This document shows, one piece after another, positions 19,293 through 27,619 of a stretch of DNA of 64,000 bases. The position numbers were made by a program, and so were the translations under genes. This DNA is from Rubrivivax sp. GTDB taxonomy: Bacteria; Pseudomonadota; Gammaproteobacteria; Burkholderiales; Burkholderiaceae_C. Positions within the stretch are counted from its first letter, which is position 1. The number at the start of each line of letters is the position of its first letter. The stretch lies in NCBI GenBank assembly GCA_020248915.1, contig JADCGP010000039.1, positions 1 through 64,000 on the forward strand, in the 5' to 3' direction. The notes below the pieces were generated by a model. That model ran no database searches, was not told the origin of the DNA, and was given only the letters and a program-made list of their open reading frames with translations.

Positions 19293-20810
19293 TCAGAACG
19301 TGAGGCTGAGCGTGGCCGCCAGCGAGGTCTCGCGCGACGGGTCGTTGTTGCCGTCGAAGCGCGTGTAGCCGGCGCGCACGCCGGCGCTGGCGCGCGGGCC
19401 CAGCCGCTCGGTCAGGCCGATGCCCACCGAGGTGGTGGAGGTGCCGCCGCCCACCGACTCGCTGCGCGTGCTCTGGCGCGAGGCGTCCAGCGCCACGCTG
19501 GCGGTGGGCGTGAGGCGGTGCGAGAAGCCGGCCGAGTAGCCGTACTGCGTGGAGTCGGGCGTGAGGATGGGCCGCAGCGTGGAGGCGTCGGCCAGCTGCC
19601 GCACCTGCGAGCGCGAGGCCTGCAGGCTGAACGCGCTGCGCGGCGAGGTCCAGAACACGGCCAGGTCCTGGCGCCGCTGCACGATCAGGCTCGACAGCAG
19701 CGAGCCCACCAGCAGCCGCTCGTTGCCGGTGCGCCCGAGGGCGCGCAGTTCCTGCTGCACCAGCAGGTCGCGCAGCACCGGGTCGGGCTCGCGCGAGGCG
19801 AACTGCTGGAACAGCACGCTGTACAGCGTGGCCGTCTCGCCGATGCCGAGCACGCCGCTGCCGTCGTTGACGTCGCGCACGTCGGCGTAGGTCCAGAGCG
19901 TGCGCGGGGTGCGGTAGCTCAGGTTCACGCGGTGCGCGCGGCCGAAGTAGCGCTCCTCGGCGCCCACCTCGGCCAGCGTGCGCGGCGACGGCGTCCAGCG
20001 CACCGAGAGGCCGTAGGTGTCGAAATCGCGCCGCACCGGGCTGCCGAAGTCGCTGCGCTCGATGCCGGCCGACGCCGACACGGCGAGATCGGGCTCGGGG
20101 CGGGCGGTGAGCGTGCCGTTGACGCGCTGGTTCTGGATCGGCAGCGACGCGGTGGAGAACGACGCGCGCTGCGTGCTGGCCAGCAGGCTCCAGCCCAGCA
20201 AGCCGGGGCGCGCGCTGGCCATCGTCAGCTGCGCCAGGGCCGACTTGGAGTCGGCGGTGGCCGGATCGCGGCTGGCGGAGAGGGTGCCTGTGACCCGCGC
20301 CTCGTAGCGCGCCACACCGCCGAGCTCGCCCCGCAGGTAGGGCGAGAGCGACACCGTCGACACTTCGGTGCGGTTGCGGTTGAAGGCGCTGCCGTCGCCG
20401 ACGGGCCGGCCGAAGGCCGAGATCGCCTGCTGCGAGATGCTGGCCCGCCCGTCGACGTAGGCCTGGCCGCGCACCAGCTCGGCGAGCAGGTTGCCGTCGA
20501 GCGTGTTCTGGATCTCGCCGCCGGCCGACTGTTCGCGGCCGGTGCGGTAGATGCCCGCCAGCGTGTAGTTGAGGCTGCCGCTCAGGCCGCCGCTGCGGCC
20601 GGTGACGCGCAGCGAGGGCGCCACGCGCGTGACCGCCTCGGTGCCATTGCTACCGTCTGCGCGCCCGCTCACGTCCACCAGCGACTGGCCGAGCTCGGCA
20701 GCCGTGGCGATGCGCAGGCCCGAGCCCTGGGCCTGGGCCTGGGCATGCGCGGACACGGCGGCCACCGCGCACAGCGCCGGGCCGAGGGCGGCGGGAAACC
20801 GGCGTCGCAT
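19293..20810 (-). CDS. PEP-CTERM system-associated outer-membrane beta-barrel protein (TIGR03016-like)
   Basis: MRRRFPAALGPALCAVAAVSAHAQA signal peptide; alternating beta pattern; ends '...SLAATLSLTF' terminal Phe. Confidence 0.85.
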   Translation of the reverse strand: MRRRFPAALGPALCAVAAVSAHAQAQAQGSGLRIATAAELGQSLVDVSGRADGSNGTEAVTRVAPSLRVTGRSGGLSGSLNYTLAGIYRTGREQSAGGEIQNTLDGNLLAELVRGQAYVDGRASISQQAISAFGRPVGDGSAFNRNRTEVSTVSLSPYLRGELGGVARYEARVTGTLSASRDPATADSKSALAQLTMASARPGLLGWSLLASTQRASFSTASLPIQNQRVNGTLTARPEPDLAVSASAGIERSDFGSPVRRDFDTYGLSVRWTPSPRTLAEVGAEERYFGRAHRVNLSYRTPRTLWTYADVRDVNDGSGVLGIGETATLYSVLFQQFASREPDPVLRDLLVQQELRALGRTGNERLLVGSLLSSLIVQRRQDLAVFWTSPRSAFSLQASRSQVRQLADASTLRPILTPDSTQYGYSAGFSHRLTPTASVALDASRQSTRSESVGGGTSTTSVGIGLTERLGPRASAGVRAGYTRFDGNNDPSRETSLAATLSLTF

Positions 20811-20847
20811 GGGGCGTTGCGGGGCGCGGGCGACGGCCACGGGCGCG

Positions 20848-21888
20848 TCAGGCGCTGCCGACGGGGCTGGCGGGAGCAGCGGCCGGAGCGGCCGGGGCGG
20901 TGGCCGAGGGCGCAGCCGGTCCGGCCGCACCGCCTTGCGCGCCCGGTCCGCCGGCCGGATTGCCCGGGTGGTAGCCGTAACCGTAGCCGTAACCGTAACC
21001 GTAGCCGTAGCCGTAGCCGTAGCTGTAGGCACCGGCGGCGTCGCTTCGCGCCCGATTGAGCACGGTCATCTTCACCGGGCACTGCTCGATCGTGGACAGC
21101 GCCTCGCGCACCGCCGACTGCTGGGTGCGGTCGGCATGCACGACGACGACGATCTGCCCCATGTGCGTGGCCAGCACGCGCGACTCGGTGGTCAGCAGCA
21201 GCGGCGGCGAGTCGAAGATGATGATCCGGTCGGGGTAGCGGGTGGCCATGTCCTGGAGCAGCTGCTCCATCGATTCGCTGGCCAGCAGCTCGGTAGCCTT
21301 GGGGTGCGGCGTGCCGCTGGGCAGCAGGGCCAGCTTGTCGACGTTGGTTCGCATCAGCACGTCGCTCATCGTCGCCTTGCCCTCGAGCAGCTCCAGCAGC
21401 CCGGGGCCGGGCGGCAGGCCCAGCACGCGCAGCACCGAGGGCCGCGCCACGTCGGCATCGACCAGCATCACCGTATGGTCGAACTCGGCCGCGATGCTCA
21501 TGGCCAGGTTGATGGCGGTGAAGCTCTTGCCCTCGCCGGCCAGCGCACTGGTCACCATGATCAGGTTGGCGTGCTTGATCGTGGCGGCGCCACGGCCCAT
21601 GGCGTTGGCGATCAGCGGGCGCTTGATGACGCGGTACTGGTCGGCCAGCCTCGAGCGCGGGGCGTTGGGCGTGACGAAGCCGTTGGCCGCCAGCCTGGCA
21701 AGGTCGATCTCGATCTTGCGCGACTGCGGGCCGGGGTCGGCGGGCGCGAGGGCCGGCGCGGCGGCGGCTGCGGCCAGCGGCGCCGGCGCCGTGGCCACCG
21801 CGTCGGCCGCCCCCTCGCCCGGAATGTCGATGCCGGCCTGGCGCAGCTGCTCCAGGCGTTGTGCTGCTTGCTCGATCAGGCTGCTCAT
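20848..21888 (-). CDS. XrtA-associated tyrosine autokinase (BY-kinase, CpsD/CapB family)
   Basis: 'MVTSALAGEGKSFTAINLAMSIA' Walker A, 'TVMLVDADVARPSV' Walker A', C-terminal tyrosine cluster. Confidence 0.92.
   Translation of the reverse strand: MSSLIEQAAQRLEQLRQAGIDIPGEGAADAVATAPAPLAAAAAAPALAPADPGPQSRKIEIDLARLAANGFVTPNAPRSRLADQYRVIKRPLIANAMGRGAATIKHANLIMVTSALAGEGKSFTAINLAMSIAAEFDHTVMLVDADVARPSVLRVLGLPPGPGLLELLEGKATMSDVLMRTNVDKLALLPSGTPHPKATELLASESMEQLLQDMATRYPDRIIIFDSPPLLLTTESRVLATHMGQIVVVVHADRTQQSAVREALSTIEQCPVKMTVLNRARSDAAGAYSYGYGYGYGYGYGYGYGYHPGNPAGGPGAQGGAAGPAAPSATAPAAPAAAPASPVGSA
20971..21027 (-). repeat. 6-bp microsatellite-like repeat encoding (GY)n tail of the tyrosine autokinase
   Basis: gtagcc/gtaacc hexamers; minus strand encodes YSYGYGYGYGYGYGYGYGY (10 Tyr in 19 codons). 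Confidence 0.9.
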
Positions 21889-21891
21889 GGC

Positions 21892-23481
21892 TCAGGCCCC
21901 GTAGCGGTTGAGGGCCACCAGCGCGATCATCCCGGCGGCGAACAGGCCGACGAGGCTGCCGAAGGCGGCCACGAAGCGGAACATGCTGGCGCGCTCGCGC
22001 CGGCGCTCGACGTCCGACACCACGGCCGACACCACGCCCAGCAGCGGCAATCCGGTGCCGGCGCGCAGGTCGTCGGGATGGCCGAAGGTGGGGCGCAGCT
22101 GGCTGGCCGCGAACGCGAAGGCCGCGCCTGCGCCCAGTGCCACCACGAAGGCGAGCGGGAACAGCACCAGACGGTTGGGCGCCACCGCCTTGGGCGAGAC
22201 GCGCGGCGGGTCGATCAGGCGGAAGTCGGCCACGCCCGAGGCCACGTCGAGCTCGCCGGACATCACCGCCGCCTGCCGGCGCGCGACGAGGTCCTGGTAG
22301 TTCTTCTTGGTGACCTCGTAGTCGCGGTTGAGCTGGGCCGCCTCGGCCTCGAGTTGCGGCGCGGTCTTCAGCGAGTTGCGGGCCATGGCCAGGCGGCCGC
22401 CGTACTCGTTGACGCGCGCGCGCAGCGCGGCCACCTGCACCTCGGAGGCGGCCACCATGCGCTGCAGCTCCTGTTGCGCCAGCGAGGCCGCCGGGCCGGC
22501 AGCGGGGCCGGTGCCCGCAGCGCGGGCGATGGCGGTCTTGCGCAACTCGACCACCTCGCGCGCTTTCTGGGCCTCGAGCTCCGCCAGCAGGCGGCGCGTC
22601 TGCACCACGTCGGGGTGCTGGTCGGTGTAGCGCTGCAGCAGCCCGTCGAGGTTGCGCTTCTGCAGCTCGATGCGGGCGTCGATCTCCGGCGTGGCCACCG
22701 ACACCTCCGACTCCTGCAGCAGGCTGCGCACGGCGAGGCTCTGCGTCTGGCCCGACTCCTCGGCCAGCTGCTTCTTGGCGGCATCGCGCGCGTTCTCGGC
22801 CTCGCGCAACAGCAGCTGCGCCTGCTGAAACTGCTGCGTCAGCTCGGCCACGCGGGTGGCGGCGTCCCGGCCGTCGGCACCCGAGGCCTCGATGTTGCGC
22901 AGCCGGAACTCCTTCATCCGCGCCTCGGACTCCTCAAGCTTGGCCTCGAACTGCTTGATCTGCTCGGCCAGGAAGGTCTTGGCGGAGTCGGTGTCCTTGC
23001 GGCTCGCGCCCAGGCCCGATTCGACGAAGATCGACACCAGCGACTGCACCACGCGTTTGGCCTTCTCGGGCTCGGTGTCGCGGTAGCTCATCGAGTACAG
23101 GTTCAGGCCGCCGGCGGTCTGCAGCTTGATGTCCTTCTGCAGTCGCTCGACCAGGGCCTCCTGGTCGGCCTTGGACTGGTTCTTCAGGTCCAGATCGGCC
23201 ATCCGGATCAGCTTCTCGAGGTTGGGGCGGCTGATCAGGGTGCGGCTGAGCATCGAGATCTGCTGCTCCACGTTGGGCTGCACCGCCAGGCCGCTCATCA
23301 GCGGCTTGAGGATCGAGTCGGTGTCGACATAGATGCGCGCGGTGGCCTCATACTGGTCGGGTATCCGCCAGACCACGACGACGGCGAGTACCGCCACGAT
23401 CCAGGCTGCGATCAGGCCCGGCCAGCGGAACTTCCACATGCCGCGCAGCGCGGCGGCGATCTGGTTGACGAGGTCTTGCAT
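21892..23481 (-). CDS. XrtA system polysaccharide chain-length determinant (Wzz/GumC-like)
   Basis: MQDLVNQIAAALRGMWKFRWPGLIAAWIVAVLAVVVVWRIPDQYEATARIYVDTDSILKPLM; long coiled coil, second TM. Confidence 0.92.
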   Translation of the reverse strand: MQDLVNQIAAALRGMWKFRWPGLIAAWIVAVLAVVVVWRIPDQYEATARIYVDTDSILKPLMSGLAVQPNVEQQISMLSRTLISRPNLEKLIRMADLDLKNQSKADQEALVERLQKDIKLQTAGGLNLYSMSYRDTEPEKAKRVVQSLVSIFVESGLGASRKDTDSAKTFLAEQIKQFEAKLEESEARMKEFRLRNIEASGADGRDAATRVAELTQQFQQAQLLLREAENARDAAKKQLAEESGQTQSLAVRSLLQESEVSVATPEIDARIELQKRNLDGLLQRYTDQHPDVVQTRRLLAELEAQKAREVVELRKTAIARAAGTGPAAGPAASLAQQELQRMVAASEVQVAALRARVNEYGGRLAMARNSLKTAPQLEAEAAQLNRDYEVTKKNYQDLVARRQAAVMSGELDVASGVADFRLIDPPRVSPKAVAPNRLVLFPLAFVVALGAGAAFAFAASQLRPTFGHPDDLRAGTGLPLLGVVSAVVSDVERRRERASMFRFVAAFGSLVGLFAAGMIALVALNRYGA

Positions 23482-23605
23482 CGTGGTGCGGCGCCGCGGG
23501 GCGTCGTGGTCGGCGTGATCGGCGTGGTCGACGGGGTCGGCACGGGGTCGCGGAAGCGCGGCCCCGGCGGCGCGCAAGGGCGCCGCCAGGCCGCCACCGC
23601 CGCGG

Positions 23606-24247
23606 TCAGAAGAAGCTCTGCGGGATGATCAGGATGTCGCCCGGGCGCATCTCGACGTTGGCCGAGACGTCGCCGCGGCGGATCAGGTCGCGCAGGCGCA
23701 CCGAGTACTGCTTGTTGCCCTCGGCGGTGCGCAGGATCGTGGCACCGTTGCCGTCGGCGAAGTCGGTCAGGCCGCCGACGGCGATCATGACGTCGAGCAC
23801 CGTCATCTTTTGCCGGAACGGCAGCGCCTGCGGGCGGGCGGCCTCGCCGACGACGCGCACCTGCTCGCTGAACGGGCCGACGAAACCGGTGACGATGACG
23901 GTGACCACGGGGTCGCGGACGTAGGTGGCCAAGCGCTTCTCGACCTCGCGCGCGATCTGCACCGAGGTCTTGCCCTGGGCCACCAGCTCGTCGACCAGCG
24001 GCGCCGAGATCTTGCCGTCGGGCCGCACCGGGTAGGAACCGGACAGCTCGGGGTTGCGCCAGACGATGATATTGAGTGAGTCGCCGGCGCCGACGATGTA
24101 GCTGTAGTCGCCGGTGCCGGCGGTGGCGGGCGCCGCCGGCAGGTCGCGCGGGCCGCTGGCGCAGCCGCCGAGGGCGAGGAAGACGAGCGCGGCAACGAGC
24201 CAGCGCCAGGCGCCGCCGGCGCCACGGTGGAACACGCGATTGGGCAT
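23606..24247 (-). CDS. XrtA system polysaccharide export lipoprotein (Wza/SLBB)
   Basis: MPNRVFHRG...'LVFLALGGCASG' lipobox; 'YIVGAGDSLNIIVWRNPELSGSYPVRPDGKISAPLV'. Confidence 0.92.
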   Translation of the reverse strand: MPNRVFHRGAGGAWRWLVAALVFLALGGCASGPRDLPAAPATAGTGDYSYIVGAGDSLNIIVWRNPELSGSYPVRPDGKISAPLVDELVAQGKTSVQIAREVEKRLATYVRDPVVTVIVTGFVGPFSEQVRVVGEAARPQALPFRQKMTVLDVMIAVGGLTDFADGNGATILRTAEGNKQYSVRLRDLIRRGDVSANVEMRPGDILIIPQSFF

Positions 24248-24361
24248 CAGATCCTCTCCTGCTCGTTTGGCCACGCCCCGCGACCGAGGGCCGGTTCCGC
24301 ACCCCGCCGGGGCGCGTGCCCGCATCTTGAAGCCGGAGCGATGATCGCACGCCCGGGCGGT

Positions 24362-24402
24362 CTGCCCAGGGGTGGCCCCCGCTCCTGCGGGGGGTCGGGC
24401 AG
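24362..24402. other. GC-rich hairpin in the leader of the export-gene operon
   Basis: CTGCCC(24362-24367)...CCCCCGC TCCT GCGGGGG...GGGCAG(24397-24402). Confidence 0.5.
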
Positions 24403-24540
24403 CGGCAGTATTGCGCACTGCGGCCGGCTGCCTGAGCGGTGGCCGGGGCGCGGGGCTGGCTCGGCGCGTCGGGGCGCCGAGGGCACGGTCGGGCAGTCGG
24501 GCGGGCGTTCCGGCGGCGCGGGGTCCCCGCGGCCACAGGA

Positions 24541-24572
24541 AGAAAAAAGGGGTGGCCGAGCCACCCCTTCTT
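24541..24572 (-). terminator. intrinsic terminator downstream of the PEP-CTERM gene
   Basis: Minus strand AAGGGGTGGC TCG GCCACCCCTT followed by TTTTCTT; 10-bp perfect stem, 3-nt loop, U-tract. Confidence 0.92.
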
Positions 24573-24609
24573 GAATAGCCGGACCTGGACCCGGCAAAGC
24601 CCGAGAAAC

Positions 24610-25341
24610 TCAGGTCGCGCTGCGCCGGCGCAGCGCGCCGATACCCAAGAGACCCAGGCCCATCAGGGCGATCGTGCCTGGAGCCGAGACGCGGTTGAGC
24701 GACTCGACCTTGACCACCATGTCGTTGAAGTCGTTGTCGCCGCCGTCCTCGAAACCGAAGATCCAGTTCGTGGCGCCGTCGGTGTAGGACATGAACCGGG
24801 TCTCGCCGTTGATCATGTCGAGTGAGTAGCCAGTGGTGTTCCCGCTCCGGAAATAGAACCCAAAGTTACCCGTCGAAATCCGGGCATCGGTAATGCCCGA
24901 AACACCCGTGCAGTTGATCGCCGTACCGCAGAACCCGGTGAAGCCACCGACAAACATTGTGTTGCCGCTGATGAACAGAGAGGCTGCTGCGCCGGGGTTC
25001 CCAGAAGTGGATGACCCGAGGATGAGGTCGTACTCCAGCAGATTCGTCGTGTCCGTACCGAACCAAATGCCGAACATCTGCGTGCTCGCCCCGCTCGTCT
25101 GCTCGAGCAGCAGCGTCGGGATCGTGGAAAGAGGAGACCCAGTAGCCGAACCCCAGATTCCGGCAGCGCTCTGGCCAGTGGCCTTGTTGACGCCGCCGAG
25201 ATTGCTATTCAGGATTGTCTGGATGTCGGTTTCGCCGGAAGCATTGTTGATCGGCTTCGGGCGCATGTTGTTGTCGAGGATCGGCGCCGCCATGACGCTC
25301 GCCGCACCCAGGGCCACCGCCGCAGCCACCACAGTCTTCAT
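24610..25341 (-). CDS. PEP-CTERM-type sorting-domain protein with DUF4114-like motif
   Basis: MKTVVAAAVALGAASVMAA signal peptide; 'FGFEDGGDNDFNDMVVKVESL' DUF4114-like; C-terminal 'SAPGTIALMGLGLLGIGALRRRSAT' sorting signal. Confidence 0.85.
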   Translation of the reverse strand: MKTVVAAAVALGAASVMAAPILDNNMRPKPINNASGETDIQTILNSNLGGVNKATGQSAAGIWGSATGSPLSTIPTLLLEQTSGASTQMFGIWFGTDTTNLLEYDLILGSSTSGNPGAAASLFISGNTMFVGGFTGFCGTAINCTGVSGITDARISTGNFGFYFRSGNTTGYSLDMINGETRFMSYTDGATNWIFGFEDGGDNDFNDMVVKVESLNRVSAPGTIALMGLGLLGIGALRRRSAT

Positions 25342-25394
25342 CAAGTTCACGCTGGTTCTCCCGTAGAGTTGATTCACCTGCACACTCCACCATG

Positions 25395-25410
25395 AGCATT
25401 CGGTGTGCCA
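25395..25410 (-). promoter_or_regulatory. sigma-54 (RpoN) -24/-12 promoter for the PEP-CTERM gene
   Basis: Minus strand TGGCACACCGAATGCT vs TGGCACG-N4-TTGCW; GG and GC invariant with correct spacing; predicted TSS about 40 nt before the ATG at 25341. Confidence 0.75.
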
Positions 25411-25652
25411 GCCAATGAAATCAATCACTTGCCCACTCCCGGCCTCCGAGGCGTAAAGTTTTCCGACACTTCGCGCCCTGACCCTCCCCCTCCGCGTCTG
25501 GCGGTTTCCCCCAGCGCCCGGCGCGATCTGCGGGTTTCTGCGGGGTCGCAGCCCGCCGGGCCGTCGCGGGCCGGCCGTCGAAGCGCCTGCCGCCAGCCGG
25601 CGGCCCCTCGAGCGCCGCGGCGCGGGATCCCCCGACCCGGGGGTGACCTGCC

Positions 25653-25683
25653 TTGCCGGTGCTCAGGGGGGCAGTCCTAGAAT
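25653..25683 (+). promoter_or_regulatory. possible sigma-70 promoter for the HPr-rel-A cassette
   Basis: TTGCCG - 19 bp - TAGAAT upstream of AAGGGAG RBS and ATG 25716. Confidence 0.3.
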
Positions 25684-25715
25684 GAATCGGACTTCGCCGC
25701 AAGGGAGCAGACATC

Positions 25716-26348
25716 ATGACAGACGACTCCGGCCACGGAGCGAACGGCTCCGGCCCGCAGGCAACGCCGAGCGGCGATGCGCCACCATCGGCAGGCCGCC
25801 GTACGGTGCTGCGCCGGGCACTGCTCACGGGCGCGCCGATACTGGTCACCCTGCACAGCGGGCCGGTCGCGGCCAAGCAGATCACGGGCACCTGCATCAA
25901 GGCCTCCGGGTTCATCTCGGTGGCCACGTTCCGCAGCCGAAACCCGACGGCGAGCACGATCTGCTCGTCGCGCGCGCTCAACGAGTGGATCTCCCTTGCC
26001 CAGGGCACGGTGACCCCTACCGCCGCCGAGGCGGTTGAACTGGCCAAGCTGCTGACGGCGTACGCGCCGGGGTTGACGCTGACCTCCTACTTCAGCAGCA
26101 AGACCGTCGCCGATGTGCTCAAGGATTCCAGCGCCAGCGCCGACGTGATGGTCCTGAAGCGCATCGTCGCGATGCTGCTGAACCTGCAGTTCGGCTATGC
26201 CCCGAACGGCGATTTCAGCTCGGGCTACCTGGTCGGCGTCTGGAACAACTTCGCTTCCAACGGCGGCAACTACGTGGTCTCGGGCATGACGTGGAACGGC
26301 ATGACCACCGCGCAGTGGCTCGATTACCTGATGAGCGTCAACGCCTGA
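25716..26348 (+). CDS. uncharacterised exported protein with Tat/Sec-like leader, first gene of HPr-rel-A cassette
   Basis: 'GRRTVLRRALLTGAPILVTLHSGPVAAK' leader; no domain recognised in the ~150-aa mature part; strong SD. Confidence 0.75.
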   Translation: MTDDSGHGANGSGPQATPSGDAPPSAGRRTVLRRALLTGAPILVTLHSGPVAAKQITGTCIKASGFISVATFRSRNPTASTICSSRALNEWISLAQGTVTPTAAEAVELAKLLTAYAPGLTLTSYFSSKTVADVLKDSSASADVMVLKRIVAMLLNLQFGYAPNGDFSSGYLVGVWNNFASNGGNYVVSGMTWNGMTTAQWLDYLMSVNA

Positions 26349-26365
26349 GCACGCCGCCGGCAGGG

Positions 26366-26710
26366 ATGCAGGCTCAGGGGCGCGGCCTGCTGGTGGTCGC
26401 GCCGATGGTCATCCGGGACTGGGGCGAAGCCAACGCCGTGGTCTACGCGCTGGACGACGCACGCACACACCTGCTGCCCGCGGCAGGTGCCGAGTTGCTG
26501 CGCTGGCTGGCGGCCGCGCCCGAAGGCGCGGAGCGCGACGAGATCATCGCCGCGTGGTCTGCAACCGACGGGGGCGGGCCGGACGGTGAGCCGGCCGACG
26601 CCGCGCACGACGCCGCGCTGCTCGCGCAGCGTGTGGACGAGCTGATCGACCGCCTGCTCGCCGCCGGGCTGCTGCGCGCGGCGGCCGGCGCCCAGCAGGC
26701 GCGGCCGTGA
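26366..26710 (+). CDS. PqqD-like (HPr-rel-A system) protein
   Basis: 'VYALDDARTHLLPAAGAELLRWLAAAPEGAERDEIIAAW...LLAQRVDELIDRLLAAGLL' PqqD/RRE-like pattern. Confidence 0.75.
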   Translation: MQAQGRGLLVVAPMVIRDWGEANAVVYALDDARTHLLPAAGAELLRWLAAAPEGAERDEIIAAWSATDGGGPDGEPADAAHDAALLAQRVDELIDRLLAAGLLRAAAGAQQARP

Positions 26711-27603
26711 GCGGCCTTCCCGCCACGGCGGCGCCCCGGCGCTTTCGCGTCGGCGCCTATGCCATCGAGGTCGGGCAGGCTCCGGCCGACGTGCTGCGCA
26801 GCATCGACCACCTGTACGGCCGCTACCCGCGCGTGGCGCCGGGCGAGTTCGTCGACTTCTCGGTGGGCGTGCGGCGCCGCCGGCTGCCGCGTCCCTGGGT
26901 GCCGCAGTCGGTGTTCGTCGTGGAGGGCGAGGAGCCGTTCAATCCGCTGCCCGGCAACCAGGGCTTCCCGCTGCTCGAGTGGGGGCTGAACTGGTGCATC
27001 TACGGGCTGTGCCATCAGCACCTGACGATCCATGCGGCGGTGCTGGAGCGCGGCGGCCGCGCCATCGTCATCCCGGCGCCTTCGGGCTCGGGCAAGAGCA
27101 CGCTGTGCGCCGGGCTGCTGTTCCGCGGCTGGCGGCTGCTGTCCGACGAGTTCGCGCTGGTGTGCCCGCGCAGCGGCGAGCTGATCCCGAACCCGCGGCC
27201 GGTGAGCCTGAAGAACGAGTCGATCGAGGTGGTGCGGCGCTTCGCCCCCGAGGCGGAGTTCGGCTCGCTGGTGCGCGACACCGTGAAGGGCGTGGTCGGC
27301 CACTTCCGCGTGCCCGACGAGGCGCTGCAGCGGGCGCGGGAGCGCGCGGCCCCGGGCTGGATCGTCGTGCCGCGCTTCACGCCCGGCCAACCGCCGACGC
27401 TGCGGCGCATGGACCGCGCGCTCGCCTTCATGCGGCTGGTGGAAAATGCCTTTGACTACGCCGTGTTCGGCCGCCAGGGCTTCGAGATGCTCGGCGCGCT
27501 GGTCGATCGCAGCCAATGCTTCACCTTCGAGTACGGCGACCTGGGCGCCGCCACCGAGTTGTTCGACCGCCTGTCGCGCGGCGACCCCGACGTCTGCGGC
27601 TGA
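26707..27603 (+). CDS. HprK-related kinase A
   Basis: 'TIHAAVLERGGRAIVIPAPSGSGKSTLCAGLLFRGWRLLSDEFALV' HprK-like P-loop; GTG start overlaps PqqD-like stop. Confidence 0.85.
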   Translation: MSGLPATAAPRRFRVGAYAIEVGQAPADVLRSIDHLYGRYPRVAPGEFVDFSVGVRRRRLPRPWVPQSVFVVEGEEPFNPLPGNQGFPLLEWGLNWCIYGLCHQHLTIHAAVLERGGRAIVIPAPSGSGKSTLCAGLLFRGWRLLSDEFALVCPRSGELIPNPRPVSLKNESIEVVRRFAPEAEFGSLVRDTVKGVVGHFRVPDEALQRARERAAPGWIVVPRFTPGQPPTLRRMDRALAFMRLVENAFDYAVFGRQGFEMLGALVDRSQCFTFEYGDLGAATELFDRLSRGDPDVCG

Positions 27604-27619
27604 CGGGCGGCGGGGTGCG

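Noticed and set aside
25629-25643. CCCCCG-ACC-CGGGGG mini-hairpin upstream of the HPr-rel-A cassette
   Set aside because: Short GC palindromes are common in this composition; no supporting context.
25640-25660. Second sigma-54 site upstream of the 25716 gene (GTGACCTGCCTTGCC)
   Set aside because: The -24 element lacks the invariant GG at correct spacing; a weak sigma-70 match is equally plausible.
25421-26047. Minus-strand 208-aa ORF across the divergent promoter region
   Set aside because: Overlaps the strongly supported 25716 gene and intergenic region; no RBS or family resemblance.
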